A stretch of 64,000 nucleotides of DNA, from NCBI GenBank assembly GCA_963793295.1, contig CAWBZX010000008.1, positions 211,824 to 275,823 on the forward strand, given 5' to 3'. Below are positions 10,117 to 19,377 of this stretch, one piece after another (the first letter of the stretch is position 1; each line of letters opens with the position of its first letter). The notes under the pieces are model-generated. The model searched no databases. It was given only the letters and a program-made list of their open reading frames with translations, and was not told where the DNA came from. The position numbers were made by a program, and so were the translations under genes. The stretch is from JAHDHW01 sp963793295. Its GTDB lineage: Bacteria; Bacteroidota; Bacteroidia; Chitinophagales; Saprospiraceae.

Positions 10117-10130
10117 AAATTTTCACTGAA

Positions 10131-11417
10131 TTAATTAAAGATCCATGTTTCCAAAATCGATTGAACAAAACCTTCCCAAATCAATCCTTGTAGGACCAAG
10201 GGAATGGAAAATACCAAAAGCAAAAATGCGATAATTTTTCCTCTTTTAGTTTTACCGAGCTGGTTAATGGTTGGTAAACCAGCGAACATCAATATTGGCA
10301 TAAACAAAATAAACCATCGCAATCCGATGGTGTAACCACCATAATTTGTGGTTCGGAATAAAACAAACAAAAATACAGCAGTCATTCCAATCAGGCATAA
10401 AGCCATAAGTTTCCAATATTCCGGCAACCTATTTTTTAAAGTTTCATACATGCCAATTGCTCCTAAAAATAAAACAGGTGTTGCGCTGAAGAGGCCATGA
10501 TGACCGAATGTGATATTAAAAAGGTAGGTCCATTTTGATTCATCAAAAGTGTCATTTGCTTCCGGATTTTGCCAATAACTTCCCTCAAATTGATAGAGAT
10601 CGCCTCTTAAATAAATTGGAATTGGGGAGCCAGTGAGATGATAATAAGTGTAAACTGTTGCGACTATTGGTAGCAATGCAAAAAGCCCTGCGATGATCCC
10701 TTTAGCTGGATTTTTATAAACAGCAACCAATAAAAACAATCCTAAAAAGGATAATCCTGGAAGATCATTCGAAGCACCTAATCCACCACAAAATCCCAAA
10801 ACGATGAACCACCAAATGGAAGTTTGTTCTTTAAACCAAATCGCCCAGATACAGAAAAATGCAATGAAAATCAAAATGGCCGCAAAAGTGTGATTATTAA
10901 TGGTCACTGCATAGCCATAAGCTAAGGATCCGATTGACATTGATAACATTAAAAAGTTAATCGTCCAGGCATCGTCGTAATATTGCCTGACCATAATCAA
11001 AGCCAGTATCAAGATCAAGAGATATGGGAAAACCTGGTTCAATAAAGTGAGTACCCTGATCGCAGTCTTACGTCCTTCATAAAAGGTTTTTCCGGTAATT
11101 TTTTTCAATATCCAGGCCTGACCCGCCATAATAAAAGGATAGGTGGGTGGTTTGCTCGAATATATATTTTCACCAATTTTTACTGCGTCTGCTGATAACT
11201 CAAATTGAGTGGTGTCAGTCGGTGTAAGATGCGCCATGGTTCCGGCATCTACAATCCGTTCAACGGTAATAATTCTTGACAAAGGATTGGTGGTAAGCCT
11301 GGTCCGTGAAAAAGTAAAAATCAATAGGATCAAGCCTGAAGCAATGATGATCCAATAAGCTGTTCGATTGAATTTCCAGGAATCTTTTAGTTCAGATTTT
11401 AAATTGAAGGCCGCCAA
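10131..11417 (-). CDS. Polytopic membrane protein, GT-C glycosyltransferase-like
   Basis: 428 aa with about ten transmembrane helices. The long extracytoplasmic loop after helix 1 (residues about 40-105) and the overall layout are like dolichyl-phosphate-mannose (PMT/ArnT-type) GT-C glycosyltransferases, which move sugars from lipid carriers outside the inner membrane; that assignment is inference. A TAA directly precedes the TTG at 11417, and no ATG exists before residue 60, so TTG is the likely start. It lies upstream of the esterase gene in the same direction. Confidence 0.65.
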   Translation of the reverse strand: MAAFNLKSELKDSWKFNRTAYWIIIASGLILLIFTFSRTRLTTNPLSRIITVERIVDAGTMAHLTPTDTTQFELSADAVKIGENIYSSKPPTYPFIMAGQAWILKKITGKTFYEGRKTAIRVLTLLNQVFPYLLILILALIMVRQYYDDAWTINFLMLSMSIGSLAYGYAVTINNHTFAAILIFIAFFCIWAIWFKEQTSIWWFIVLGFCGGLGASNDLPGLSFLGLFLLVAVYKNPAKGIIAGLFALLPIVATVYTYYHLTGSPIPIYLRGDLYQFEGSYWQNPEANDTFDESKWTYLFNITFGHHGLFSATPVLFLGAIGMYETLKNRLPEYWKLMALCLIGMTAVFLFVLFRTTNYGGYTIGLRWFILFMPILMFAGLPTINQLGKTKRGKIIAFLLLVFSIPLVLQGLIWEGFVQSILETWIFN

Positions 11418-11522
11418 TTACAAGATTGATTTTACTTATGATCCTAAAAGTATCTTTTTTATTTCAATCCTGATAATGCTCGCGTACTATTCCTTCAACT
11501 ATCGATAAAATGAGTGGATTAT

Positions 11523-12485
11523 TTAGCGGTTTACCAAATCTGGATTACCCATTTTTCCGGTATTATAATCGCTGACACATTGCCGAATCTGATCTTCCGT
11601 ATTCATGACGAAGGGGCCATAAGAAAATACAGGTTCATTGAGTGGTTGTCCGCCAAGAACTAAAATTTCTGCTTTTTCTTGTGCATATAAATTGATTAAA
11701 TTTTCGCCACGCTGATAGAGGGCTATCTGATTCGTCTTTAGTTTTTTTCTTTCTTCTATTTCAATATCTCCATCAATCACATAAATAAAAGCATTATGCA
11801 TCGGATCGGTTGGAATGTCAATCCGGCCATTTGCTTTCATTTTTATATGATAATAAAAAGCAGGAGAAAGCAATTCGATTTTTGATTTTGCATCAAATAA
11901 TTCACCCAAAACAACTTTTGCCGAGTAATTTTTATTTTCAATAAAATCCATCTTGTCATCCCGATGAACATGAGTAGAAGGGTCAATATATTTATACTTT
12001 GAAGGCATATTGAGCCAAATCTGAAAACCATGATATTTACCTCCTTCATCGTACATCTTCTGGCTAGTTTCTTCCATGTGAATCGCTCCTTTACCGGAGC
12101 TAAACATCATAAATTCTCCCTTTCCTATTTGAAAGTCATAATTCAGACTATCCTTGTGATGGCCGCTTCCTGAAAGAAAGTAAGTAGTTGGGATGATACC
12201 GGCGTGAGGATGTGCGTCGACTCTCAACGGATCATTTCCAGGAGTCAAATCAACCGGTCCAAATTCGTCAAACAAAACATAAGGGGAAACGTGATCAAGG
12301 TGATCTCCTGCAAAAGCTCTTAAAATAGGCAGCGTGCCTACTTTGGTTCTATCTGCATTCAATATTTTAAAAACTTTTCGATAGGTTTTGGAACTGAACA
12401 TTCCGGAGTTGCAGCTCACAAGGGCAGGGGCGGTTAGAGAAACTCCTAAAATTGCTGATCCTTTGATGAATTGCCGGCGTTTCAT
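11523..12485 (-). CDS. Pirin family protein with Tat/lipoprotein-like signal
   Basis: 320 aa bicupin from ATG 12485 (an upstream in-frame start at 12542 would add 19 residues before the signal and is less likely). The N-terminus has a twin-arginine MKRRQFIKG motif and a possible lipobox ending at Cys (ALVSC). The pirin metal-site motif is seen as DAHPHAG, with GSGHH and HMEE supplying further ligands. Pirins bind iron and some act as quercetin dioxygenases; an exported pirin is uncommon. The gene stands alone, 105 bp downstream of no partner on its strand. Confidence 0.88.
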   Translation of the reverse strand: MKRRQFIKGSAILGVSLTAPALVSCNSGMFSSKTYRKVFKILNADRTKVGTLPILRAFAGDHLDHVSPYVLFDEFGPVDLTPGNDPLRVDAHPHAGIIPTTYFLSGSGHHKDSLNYDFQIGKGEFMMFSSGKGAIHMEETSQKMYDEGGKYHGFQIWLNMPSKYKYIDPSTHVHRDDKMDFIENKNYSAKVVLGELFDAKSKIELLSPAFYYHIKMKANGRIDIPTDPMHNAFIYVIDGDIEIEERKKLKTNQIALYQRGENLINLYAQEKAEILVLGGQPLNEPVFSYGPFVMNTEDQIRQCVSDYNTGKMGNPDLVNR

Positions 12486-12785
12486 AATCTTCAATTTTAA
12501 AATATGTATTAAGGTGTCAGTTATTAGAAATAAAAAAACCATTTATTTGTTCAGTTCTTTATTCCAAATTATGTTCCTTTTTAAGTTTAAAAGGTAGCTA
12601 AGTGACGGAAAGAAAATATTGATAAGCTATTTCATATTCTGAAAACAATCTAATCAATCGACTAAAAGGAAGTTGTTAGAATGTTTTTGGGATATGTAGA
12701 AAAAATAGATTATTAATATTTCCGTCAAACTAAGTGCTTGGACAAAATTAAGTATAATAAATAATTAATATTGTAAATTTATGTC
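12486..12785. other. Intergenic region between pirin and IS630 remnant
   Basis: 300 bp of AT-rich DNA. It holds the divergent 5' regions of the pirin gene and the transposase remnant. An 8-bp inverted pair (gacggaaa 12604-12611, tttccgtc 12718-12725) is present, but I cannot connect it to the transposon. No gene is seen. Confidence 0.4.
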
Positions 12786-13791
12786 ATGGGACGTAAATTT
12801 AAGTATATCGAAAAGTTGACAGAAGAACAAAAGAGTTCTTTAAAAAAGGGTTACAAAACCGGAAACAGTCATTTGTTTCGGAGAAAATGCCAGTGTATTC
12901 TATTGAGCCATGAGAAAAAAACAACACCAGAATTAGCCGAATTGTATGGTGTTGATCAGCAAAGCATTCGTAAATGGTTTAAGCTTTGGGAAACTCAGGG
13001 AATAAACGGTTTGAAATTAAAACCAGGCCGAGGTCGTAAGCCTAAACTCAGATTGGATAACGCCAAACAAGTAGCAAACGGTAAAAACCCTAGTAGAAAA
13101 TGAGCCAAAAAATTTGAATCGTGTAACAGTTCAAATTAAATCTGAGCTAGGCATTGATTTAAGTAAAAAGACGTTAAAACGCTTTTTAAAAAACTTAAAT
13201 ACAAGTGGAAGCGATTTCGAAGGCGACTGAAAGGCGAGCCAGATCCATTAGTTTATCAGCAAAAGAAAGAACAATTAAAGCAACTGCTGCTTTTAGAAAA
13301 ACAAGGCTTAATTGATCTATTCTTCACGGATGAATGTGGCTTTAGTTTAATACCTAGTATTCCTTATGGATGGCAACCCATTGGAAAGCAGTTAGGTATC
13401 AAAAGTTCAAAAGAAAGGGCAACCAATCTATTTGGGTTATTAAGTAGAACTGGCCGGTTAAAAGCTTATTCAACAAAACAAAGCATCAATAGTGATTTCA
13501 TACTAGAATGTATTGATGAAGTAGCTTTAAGCCTTAGTCGACCAACAGTATTAATCATGGATAATGCACCTTGGCATAAATCGAAGAAGGTTTTAGGCAA
13601 ACAAAAAGAATGGGCACAAAAAGAGGTCTATTTATTTTTCTTGCCAAAATATTCTCCGCACTTGAACTTAATCGAGACGCTTTGGCGAAAGATAAAGTAC
13701 GAGTGGCTAAGAGCAGAAGATTATTTAACTGCTGGGTACTCTCAAAAAGGCTATTTTCAACATCATCAGAAAATATGATGATGAGTTTTGA
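12786..13791 (+). pseudogene. Frameshifted IS630 family transposase
   Basis: The three frames together make one IS630 transposase: N-terminal helix-turn-helix (12786 to about 13080), a middle part, then the DDE catalytic domain with Asp in FTDECGF (13329), Asp in MDNAPWHK (13557 on) and Glu in LNLIETLW. The reading frame must shift +1 near 13080 (an extra G in aacggt), -1 at the heptamer A AAA AAC (13188-13194), and +1 near 13733 (gctggg). The heptamer is in the correct zero frame and looks like a programmed frameshift site; the two G-run shifts look like mutations. No convincing terminal inverted repeats are found, so the copy is probably dead. Confidence 0.85.
13188..13194 (+). promoter_or_regulatory. 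Slippery heptamer for -1 ribosomal frameshifting
   Basis: The sequence is A AAA AAC, read in the middle frame as TTA AAA AAC. A -1 slip continues as CTT AAA TAC AAG TGG, which restores the frame of the DDE domain. This is the classical bacterial insertion-sequence slippery site. Without the slip the product ends about 14 codons later. Confidence 0.6.
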
Positions 13792-13920
13792 CTTATTAAA
13801 AAAAGGCAATACTTTAATCAAATTCTTCAACAACACCAGATTTGTTTCGAAATAACAAAAAGAAAAGCATATGATCGAAAACTGCAACAAGAAAAAACAT
13901 AGGTAAATAAAAGAGATGTT

Positions 13921-14910
13921 TTAGCTTAAAGCTTTACCGACTTTTAAAAGTAAGCTTTTAGTGGCCAAAATCCCATCGGTTTCACTTAATTTTTCTCCTT
14001 CGTATTCGATGCCAATATACTCGTTGTATCCGGAATCTTTGACAATCTTAAGCATCTTCATGTAATCAATGTGTTTTTCATCTCCGTTTTTGTCAAAATC
14101 ATTGGCTTTGGCACTAATTGCAAATGCATAAGGCATCATTTCGGATACTCCTTGATAACGATCATACCATTCCTGGCAGTTATTGGCATTAGGATTTGGA
14201 TCTCCAGCGATGCAGAAATTACCAAAATCCGGCAAAGTACCAATATTGGGTTGGTTGATTTCTTTAATTACATCGGTAAGCCATTTGCTATTTGAAGAAA
14301 AGCCTCCGTGATTTTCAACGATCACATTCAATTCAAGAATCCGCGCGTATTCACCCAGTTTTCCGAGGCCATGCACAGCTGCTTTATGAGCATCTTCCAT
14401 CGAATCACTTTCAGTGTAAGCATTGACACGGATGGAGTGACAACCCAAAAACTTAGCGGCATCAACCCATTTGTAATGATTGTCAACGGCTCTGTTTCGC
14501 TTGTAGTCATCAGTTTCGGCTAGACCACCTTCGCCATCAATCATAATTAACAATTGTTGAACGCCATTGTCATCGGCTCTCATTTTCATTTCACCGAGGT
14601 AGCTGGTGTCCTTTGCTTTGTCTTGAAAAAACTGACTAACGTATTCAATTCCACTGATACCAAATTTGGTTTTAGCTAGGGTTGCGAAATCCAAATGATC
14701 CATATCCCCTTTTTGGAGCGCATTGTGCAAAGACCATTGGGCAAGCGATATCTTGAAAAATAAATTAGATTGATCAGCTTTAACGATAGCTGCTCGCTCT
14801 TCATCGCTCATTTTTTTTGGTGAATCATTACATGCTGATAATCCAAGTAAACCAATACCTAAAGCAAGATGTCCTGAATCCTTTATAAATCTTCGTCTTG
14901 TTTTTTTCAT
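13921..14910 (-). CDS. Sugar phosphate isomerase/epimerase-like TIM-barrel lipoprotein
   Basis: 329 aa with an N-terminal RRRFIKD twin-arginine motif and a lipobox (GLSAC, Cys27), then a xylose-isomerase-like TIM barrel. The typical metal-site pattern is visible: Glu in VIVENHGG, Asp/His region TLPDFGNF, and Glu in GIEYEGEKL near the end. Exported members of this family in Bacteroidota often sit in sugar-acid or inositol-type catabolism, but no such partners are adjacent here, so the substrate is open. Start ATG 14910. Confidence 0.85.
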   Translation of the reverse strand: MKKTRRRFIKDSGHLALGIGLLGLSACNDSPKKMSDEERAAIVKADQSNLFFKISLAQWSLHNALQKGDMDHLDFATLAKTKFGISGIEYVSQFFQDKAKDTSYLGEMKMRADDNGVQQLLIMIDGEGGLAETDDYKRNRAVDNHYKWVDAAKFLGCHSIRVNAYTESDSMEDAHKAAVHGLGKLGEYARILELNVIVENHGGFSSNSKWLTDVIKEINQPNIGTLPDFGNFCIAGDPNPNANNCQEWYDRYQGVSEMMPYAFAISAKANDFDKNGDEKHIDYMKMLKIVKDSGYNEYIGIEYEGEKLSETDGILATKSLLLKVGKALS

Positions 14911-15407
14911 GAAAAATTAATTTTATAATAAGAATAATCTTTGTTCAGATTATAATTTTAGTTTGTGGATGTAATATAAATATTGTTCGAAACAGATGAG
15001 TTCTTTTTAGCAAATTTATAAAATATCCCTTTTTTGTAAAAAGAACGTGTCATTTTATCTTTTTCCTTTTTCAATCATATGAGTCACCTGCTTTTTTAGT
15101 TAAATAATTTGAATACCATGGGAATTTAGATTGATTTAATTTGGATTTACCACTAGACGTCTTTCTTTGCCTAAATAATTGAAATACAAATATTTAGCGA
15201 ATTTTGTTTTAAAAAGTAATGATTTTTTCATGAAAAAGGTAATTATGGTTATATATTAAAACTTTCATATTTTTTTGTAAATATTAGTTTGCTAACAATA
15301 TTCTAAATATATTTGCATCACTTAAGAGTAGTTTGGTATAGTTAAATCGATTTTCTTTTTATCATTCAAATATTCTCTTGTTTTTTTATAATTTTAAATT
15401 TTTAGTA
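14911..15407. other. Long AT-rich intergenic region upstream of RRM gene
   Basis: About 500 bp with no supportable ORF. It holds the divergent control regions of the isomerase-like gene and the RRM gene, including the promoter candidate listed at 15288-15315, and would give the RRM mRNA a leader of roughly 85 nt. Confidence 0.5.
15288..15315 (+). promoter_or_regulatory. Candidate Bacteroidota promoter (TTTG / TAnnTTTG)
   Basis: TTTG at 15288-15291 and TATATTTG at 15308-15315, spaced by 16 bp, match the phylum's -33 and -7 elements, with the spacing slightly short. It lies about 90 bp upstream of the RRM gene ATG. Confidence 0.4.
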
Positions 15408-15758
15408 ATGAACATTTTTGTAGCAAAATTAAATTTCGACACTCGGGAAGATCACCTGAAAGAAGTATTCGAAGAATTTGGCGAAGTATCCTCAGCCAAA
15501 ATTGTAATGGACAAATTCACCGGAAGATCAAAAGGTTTCGGTTTTATTGAAATGCCAAATGATGAAGAAGCCCAAAACGCGATCAATGACTTAAACGATA
15601 GTGATTTAGACGGAAGAAACATTGTTGTTAAAAAAGCAGAACCTAGAGAAAACAACCGTGGCGGTAGTAACCGTAGAGGCGGTGGTGGTGGCTATGGCGG
15701 CGGCGGCTACGGCGGCGGCGGTGGTGGTGGCTACGGCGGTGGCGGAAACCGTTATTAG
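15408..15758 (+). CDS. RRM-domain RNA-binding protein with glycine-rich tail
   Basis: 116 aa RNA-binding protein. One RNA recognition motif covers residues 1-80, with RNP2 (IFVAKL, residues 3-8) and RNP1 (KGFGFIEM, 42-49), followed by an Arg/Gly-rich linker and a GGYGGGG repeat tail ending in NRY. Such small RRM proteins are conserved in Bacteroidota and cyanobacteria and bind AU-rich single-stranded RNA; cold induction is known for some. Start ATG 15408 gives the usual MNIFVAKL; the upstream frame from 15378 adds unlikely residues. A clear terminator follows. Confidence 0.93.
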   Translation: MNIFVAKLNFDTREDHLKEVFEEFGEVSSAKIVMDKFTGRSKGFGFIEMPNDEEAQNAINDLNDSDLDGRNIVVKKAEPRENNRGGSNRRGGGGGYGGGGYGGGGGGGYGGGGNRY

Positions 15759-15817
15759 TCTGCTTTTTATCCAGTATTTCTTCTTTTTAAATAAGATACA
15801 GGATAAATGAAATTCTT

Positions 15818-15853
15818 AAAAGGCTTTTGGGGTGTTCCCTGAAAGCCTTTTTC
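15818..15853 (+). terminator. Terminator after RRM gene
   Basis: aaaaggcttt (15818-15827) pairs with aaagcctttt (15842-15851), with extra ggg/ccc pairing in the loop, and runs into a T tract. It is 60 bp past the RRM stop. Confidence 0.75.
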
Positions 15854-15855
15854 AA

Positions 15856-15954
15856 TTAGATCAATTTCTTACGAAGTGTCTTAGAATTGATACCAATCCC
15901 ATTCAATAAAATAATGATCTGAGAATCATTATTTCTTTCAAATAAGCGCTTAAT
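15856..15954 (-). pseudogene. Remnant of a Fis-type helix-turn-helix regulator C-terminus
   Basis: The minus strand encodes 32 residues ending at the TAA at 15856-15858, closed upstream by another stop and lacking a start codon. The last part reads GIGINSKTLRKKLI, which has the pattern of the Fis-like C-terminal HTH of response regulators (LGI..KTL..KL). The N-terminal bulk of such a protein is absent, so this looks like the 3' scrap of a deleted regulator. Based on one short match, so moderate to low certainty. Confidence 0.45.
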
Positions 15955-16182
15955 TTAGTGGTCCAAAGATCAAGGTTTCGGAAATTAAAATTACATTATT
16001 TACTATCAATTTTGTTATTGATCTTCTTTCAATGACATCCTTATCAAAAACACCCTTTTACCCATTTTTTTAACGGAGAGATTGTTAAAAAAACCTTTAG
16101 TTTAAAAGTTCATTTTATTAATCTATTTTTTTAATTAATCGGTAAGTACGATTGCATTTTTTTAGCATCAAAAAATAAAACA

Positions 16183-16764
16183 ATGAGAAAAATAACTGTA
16201 TTATTAGCCCTATTCATAATGGGTGTTTTGAGTTGTAATACTTCAAAAAAAGTAACTCGCGTAGGTGAAAAACAACAAATTGATTTAAGTGGCAGATGGA
16301 ACGATACCGATTCCAGATTGGTATCCGAAGAAATGGTGAAAGATGGCCTTTCTCGACCTTGGCTGATTGATTTTGTTGAAGCAAAAGGGAAAAAACCTAC
16401 TGTGATTGTGGGTATTATAAAAAACAAAACCAGTGAGCACATCAGTGCTGAAACGTTCACAAATGATATTGAAAGAGAATTTGTCAATTCAGGCAAAGTG
16501 AGGCTGGTTCAAGGAGGAGAGGCACGTGAAGAGTTGAGAAATGAGCGGGCCGATCAACAGGACTTTGCCTCTGTAGAAACCACAAAACGATGGGCCCAGG
16601 AAAAAGGAGCCGATTTCATGTTGCAGGGAACGATAAACTCAATCACAGATTCCAACACGAGGGAGAAGGTAATATACTACCAGGTGGATTTGTATCTAGC
16701 TGATCTGGAAACAAATGAAAAAGTATGGATAGGAAGTAAAAAAATTAAAAAAGTGATCCAATAA
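16183..16764 (+). CDS. LpoB-like lipoprotein (penicillin-binding-protein activator family)
   Basis: 193 aa lipoprotein with signal peptide and lipobox (GVLSC, Cys18). The mature part fits the LpoB/CsgG-like fold: PTVIVGIIKNKTSEHI, then a C-terminal ADFMLQGTINSI strand and LYLADLETNEKVW. In enterobacteria LpoB activates PBP1b from the outer membrane; the role in Bacteroidota is inferred. Its stop (TAA 16762-16764) directly abuts the GTG of the next lipoprotein, so the two are translationally coupled. Confidence 0.85.
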   Translation: MRKITVLLALFIMGVLSCNTSKKVTRVGEKQQIDLSGRWNDTDSRLVSEEMVKDGLSRPWLIDFVEAKGKKPTVIVGIIKNKTSEHISAETFTNDIEREFVNSGKVRLVQGGEAREELRNERADQQDFASVETTKRWAQEKGADFMLQGTINSITDSNTREKVIYYQVDLYLADLETNEKVWIGSKKIKKVIQ

Positions 16765-18201
16765 GTGCTGAAATTAAATTCAGAAATAGTTTCTTTTAAA
16801 AGGCTGATTTTAAATTGTATATGCTTATTTGGCTTTCTGTTAATCTCAGGTTGTGCAAGCTATTACCAAAAAAGTCTTCTCTTTCAGGAACATTTTGTAA
16901 AAGGTGAATTAGAAGAAGCCAATCAAGCTCTTGACAAAAACGAAAAAGCAGCAAAAGATAAAGACAGGTTGCTCTATTTTCTGCAAAAAGGAGTTGTATT
17001 GCAAATGCTGGGGCAATATTCCGAAAGCAACAAATACTTTGAAGAAGCTTATATTTTTACAGAAGATTACCGAAAAAGTTACTCCTTGGAAGCAGCCAGC
17101 CTGTTGACCAATCCGACCATAAAACCTTATACAGGTGAAGACCACGAATTGGTGCTTCTGCATTACTTCAAAGCACTTAACTTCCTTCGCATGAACCAGT
17201 ATGATGAAGCATTGGTTGAGTGTAGGAGGATCAACATCAAGTTAAATCTGCTCAATGACCGTTATGCAAATAAAAAAAATCGCTATAAACGAGATGCATT
17301 TGCTTTAAATCTGATGGGCATTATATATGAAGCCTCCGGAGATATTAATAATGCATTTATTGCTTATCGAAATGCCTTTGAGGCTTATAAAGAAGATTAT
17401 CAGACCTACTTTTCTACTCAGGTTCCCGAACAACTGAAATTAGATTTGCTCAGAACCGCATTTCTAAATGGGTTTAATGAAGAACTGAAAAGTTATGAAA
17501 AGGAATTTTCGATGAAATATGAGTATAAGAAAAAAGAAGGAGGGGAACTGGTTTTCTTTTGGCACAACGGGATGGGGCCTGTTAAAGATGAATGGAGCGT
17601 CAATTTTTTTATCATTAAAGGTCAAGGAGGCATCGTGACATTTGCCAATGAAGAGTTGGGGCTTAGTTTCCCTTTTCCTTTACCTCAAAAGGAGGAAGAA
17701 TCAAAAGGCCTGGGAGACCTAAAATTTATTCGGGTTGCTTTCCCCAAATACCTGGAAAGAAAACCTTATTTCCAAAGCGGTGAATTGCTTGCAGCTAACC
17801 AAAGCTTTACCCTGGAGATGGCTGAAAACATCAATGACATTGCGTTGAAAAACCTCGAAGACCGTATGCTGCGAGAAATGGCAATTTCATTATTGCGATT
17901 AGCATTAAAACAAGCATCCGAAGAACAGTTGCGCAAGCAGAATGAAAATCTAGGAGCTTTGCTCTCCGTCCTAAATGCAATTTCTGAAAAAGCGGATACA
18001 AGAAACTGGCAAACATTGCCTTACAGTGTTTCCTATGCGCGAGTACCTTTAGATGTAGGGAATAATCAAATTAAACTAAAAACCTATTCTCCTCAAAAAA
18101 GCAGGGATGTGATAAATGATTTTGAGTTCCAGGTGGAAAAAGGACAAACTATTTTTCATATCTTTCATAGTCTGGAAAGTATCCCGTTGAATCAATTCTG
18201 A
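16765..18201 (+). CDS. COG3014-type TPR lipoprotein
   Basis: 478 aa lipoprotein (lipobox ISGC, Cys30) with tetratricopeptide-like helices over residues about 45-220 (for example LQMLGQYSESNKYFEEAY and LMGIIYEASGDINNAFIAY) and a C-terminal beta-rich domain. The layout matches COG3014 proteins, which often sit next to LpoB-like genes. It starts with GTG immediately after the upstream stop. The pair probably works at the outer membrane in cell-envelope assembly; the direct partner is unknown. Confidence 0.78.
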   Translation: MLKLNSEIVSFKRLILNCICLFGFLLISGCASYYQKSLLFQEHFVKGELEEANQALDKNEKAAKDKDRLLYFLQKGVVLQMLGQYSESNKYFEEAYIFTEDYRKSYSLEAASLLTNPTIKPYTGEDHELVLLHYFKALNFLRMNQYDEALVECRRINIKLNLLNDRYANKKNRYKRDAFALNLMGIIYEASGDINNAFIAYRNAFEAYKEDYQTYFSTQVPEQLKLDLLRTAFLNGFNEELKSYEKEFSMKYEYKKKEGGELVFFWHNGMGPVKDEWSVNFFIIKGQGGIVTFANEELGLSFPFPLPQKEEESKGLGDLKFIRVAFPKYLERKPYFQSGELLAANQSFTLEMAENINDIALKNLEDRMLREMAISLLRLALKQASEEQLRKQNENLGALLSVLNAISEKADTRNWQTLPYSVSYARVPLDVGNNQIKLKTYSPQKSRDVINDFEFQVEKGQTIFHIFHSLESIPLNQF

Positions 18202-18311
18202 TTTTGAAACAGATGCGAAACGATTTTCCAAAGACAATAATATTCGACAAATTAAAGAATTACTTTCTTCAACTTATTTATGATTTTGGGCACCATTAAA
18301 TTTTATCAGGC

Positions 18312-19091
18312 ATGAAAAATATAATAGTGATTTTATTTCCGGTTTTTCTTTTTATGAACCTGGGCACTTCCAATTTGAAGCAAAGCAAAGATTATTTTAT
18401 TAACCAAAACAATATGACTACAATAATCTTTGACGCTGCTGATGGGCTTCCAGTTACAGCTGATGTTTATCTGACCAATAATCCGAATGCCCCTTGGATT
18501 ATCTTATTTCATCAGGCCGGATACAGCAGAGGAGAGTATCGCGAAATTGCACCAAAGCTAAATGAAATGGGATTTAATTGTATGGCGGTTGACCAAAGAT
18601 CGGGAGAAGCAGTGAATGATGTCGAAAATCAAACTCACAAAGCAGCTGTAAAGAAAAAAATGAAAACAGCATACCCTGATGCCTTTCCGGACTTAGAAGC
18701 AAGTTTGCTTTATATAAAAAACAAATTCCATTCTAAAAAGAATATAGTCTGGGGAAGCTCTTATTCAGCATCGCTGGTTTTTATACTTGCCAACAAATAC
18801 AAATCGGATGTTTTAGCTATTGCCGCCTTTTCTCCGGGAGAGTATTTTACTTATGAAGGAAAAAAAATAGCTGATTTTGCTAAAGAAGTGGACTGCCCCG
18901 TATTTATCACTTCTGCTAAATCAGAGCACCAAGGTTGGAAAAAGATTTATGAGGCGCTTGACTCAAAGAAAAAAATCGGCTTTCTTCCCGCTTCAGATGG
19001 ATTTCATGGTTCAAAGGCGCTTTGGCAAAGCAATGATGGGAATGAGGAATATTGGAAAGCATTGACAAGTTTTTTAGAGAATCAGCTTTAA
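18312..19091 (+). CDS. Exported alpha/beta hydrolase (dienelactone-hydrolase-like)
   Basis: 259 aa with an N-terminal signal peptide. Nucleophile elbow is GSSYSAS (Ser about 155), the acid probably lies near FITSAKSE, and the catalytic His is in DGFHGSKALW (about 236). Strand IILFHQAG near residue 57 supplies the oxyanion loop. Probably periplasmic; substrate unknown. It stands 110 bp after the COG3014 gene, same strand. Confidence 0.82.
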   Translation: MKNIIVILFPVFLFMNLGTSNLKQSKDYFINQNNMTTIIFDAADGLPVTADVYLTNNPNAPWIILFHQAGYSRGEYREIAPKLNEMGFNCMAVDQRSGEAVNDVENQTHKAAVKKKMKTAYPDAFPDLEASLLYIKNKFHSKKNIVWGSSYSASLVFILANKYKSDVLAIAAFSPGEYFTYEGKKIADFAKEVDCPVFITSAKSEHQGWKKIYEALDSKKKIGFLPASDGFHGSKALWQSNDGNEEYWKALTSFLENQL

Positions 19092-19313
19092 TTGTTGTTT
19101 TTTAAGGTGATATTATTATTGAAACTGAAGAACGCAAAGCGCTAAATAAATTAAGCTTTATGCTCAATAATTTTTAGCATCTCCCAGCTTATTTTGTTCA
19201 TGCCGACCGAAAATTATTTTCAACATATTTCTCCAGCATAGTATTCGAAAAATATTTAAAGAATAGCCAAACCTTAATAAAAGCAGCTCATTTCCAGTAG
19301 TAAAATGTTTTAT

Positions 19314-19377
19314 TTGTTTCACGCGTTTGAAGTAAAATTTCGATCAAACAAAAAGGATTATTTCTTGTTTCACGCGT
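19314..19377 (+). repeat. 13-bp direct repeat, 51-bp spacing, at hydrolase start
   Basis: ttgtttcacgcgt occurs at 19314-19326 and exactly again at 19365-19377. The offset of 51 bp is close to five helical turns, and the second copy ends directly at the GTG start codon. Each copy contains the palindrome acgcgt. This is compatible with a regulator binding two sites on one DNA face, or with a small duplication. Confidence 0.6.

Noticed and set aside
9154..11417. Esterase plus membrane protein as a polysaccharide-modification operon
   Set aside because: Only direction and a 14-bp gap support it; no other sugar genes nearby.
12604..12725. 8-bp inverted pair gacggaaa / tttccgtc flanking the 5' side of the IS630 remnant
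   Set aside because: Arms are 106 bp apart and short; likely chance in AT-rich DNA.
13555..13890. 111-codon minus-strand ORF over the transposase
   Set aside because: Antisense shadow of the DDE domain.
12690..13920. Terminal inverted repeats and TA duplication of the IS630 copy
   Set aside because: Only weak similarity between left (near 12740) and right (near 13820) flanks; not enough to set element ends.
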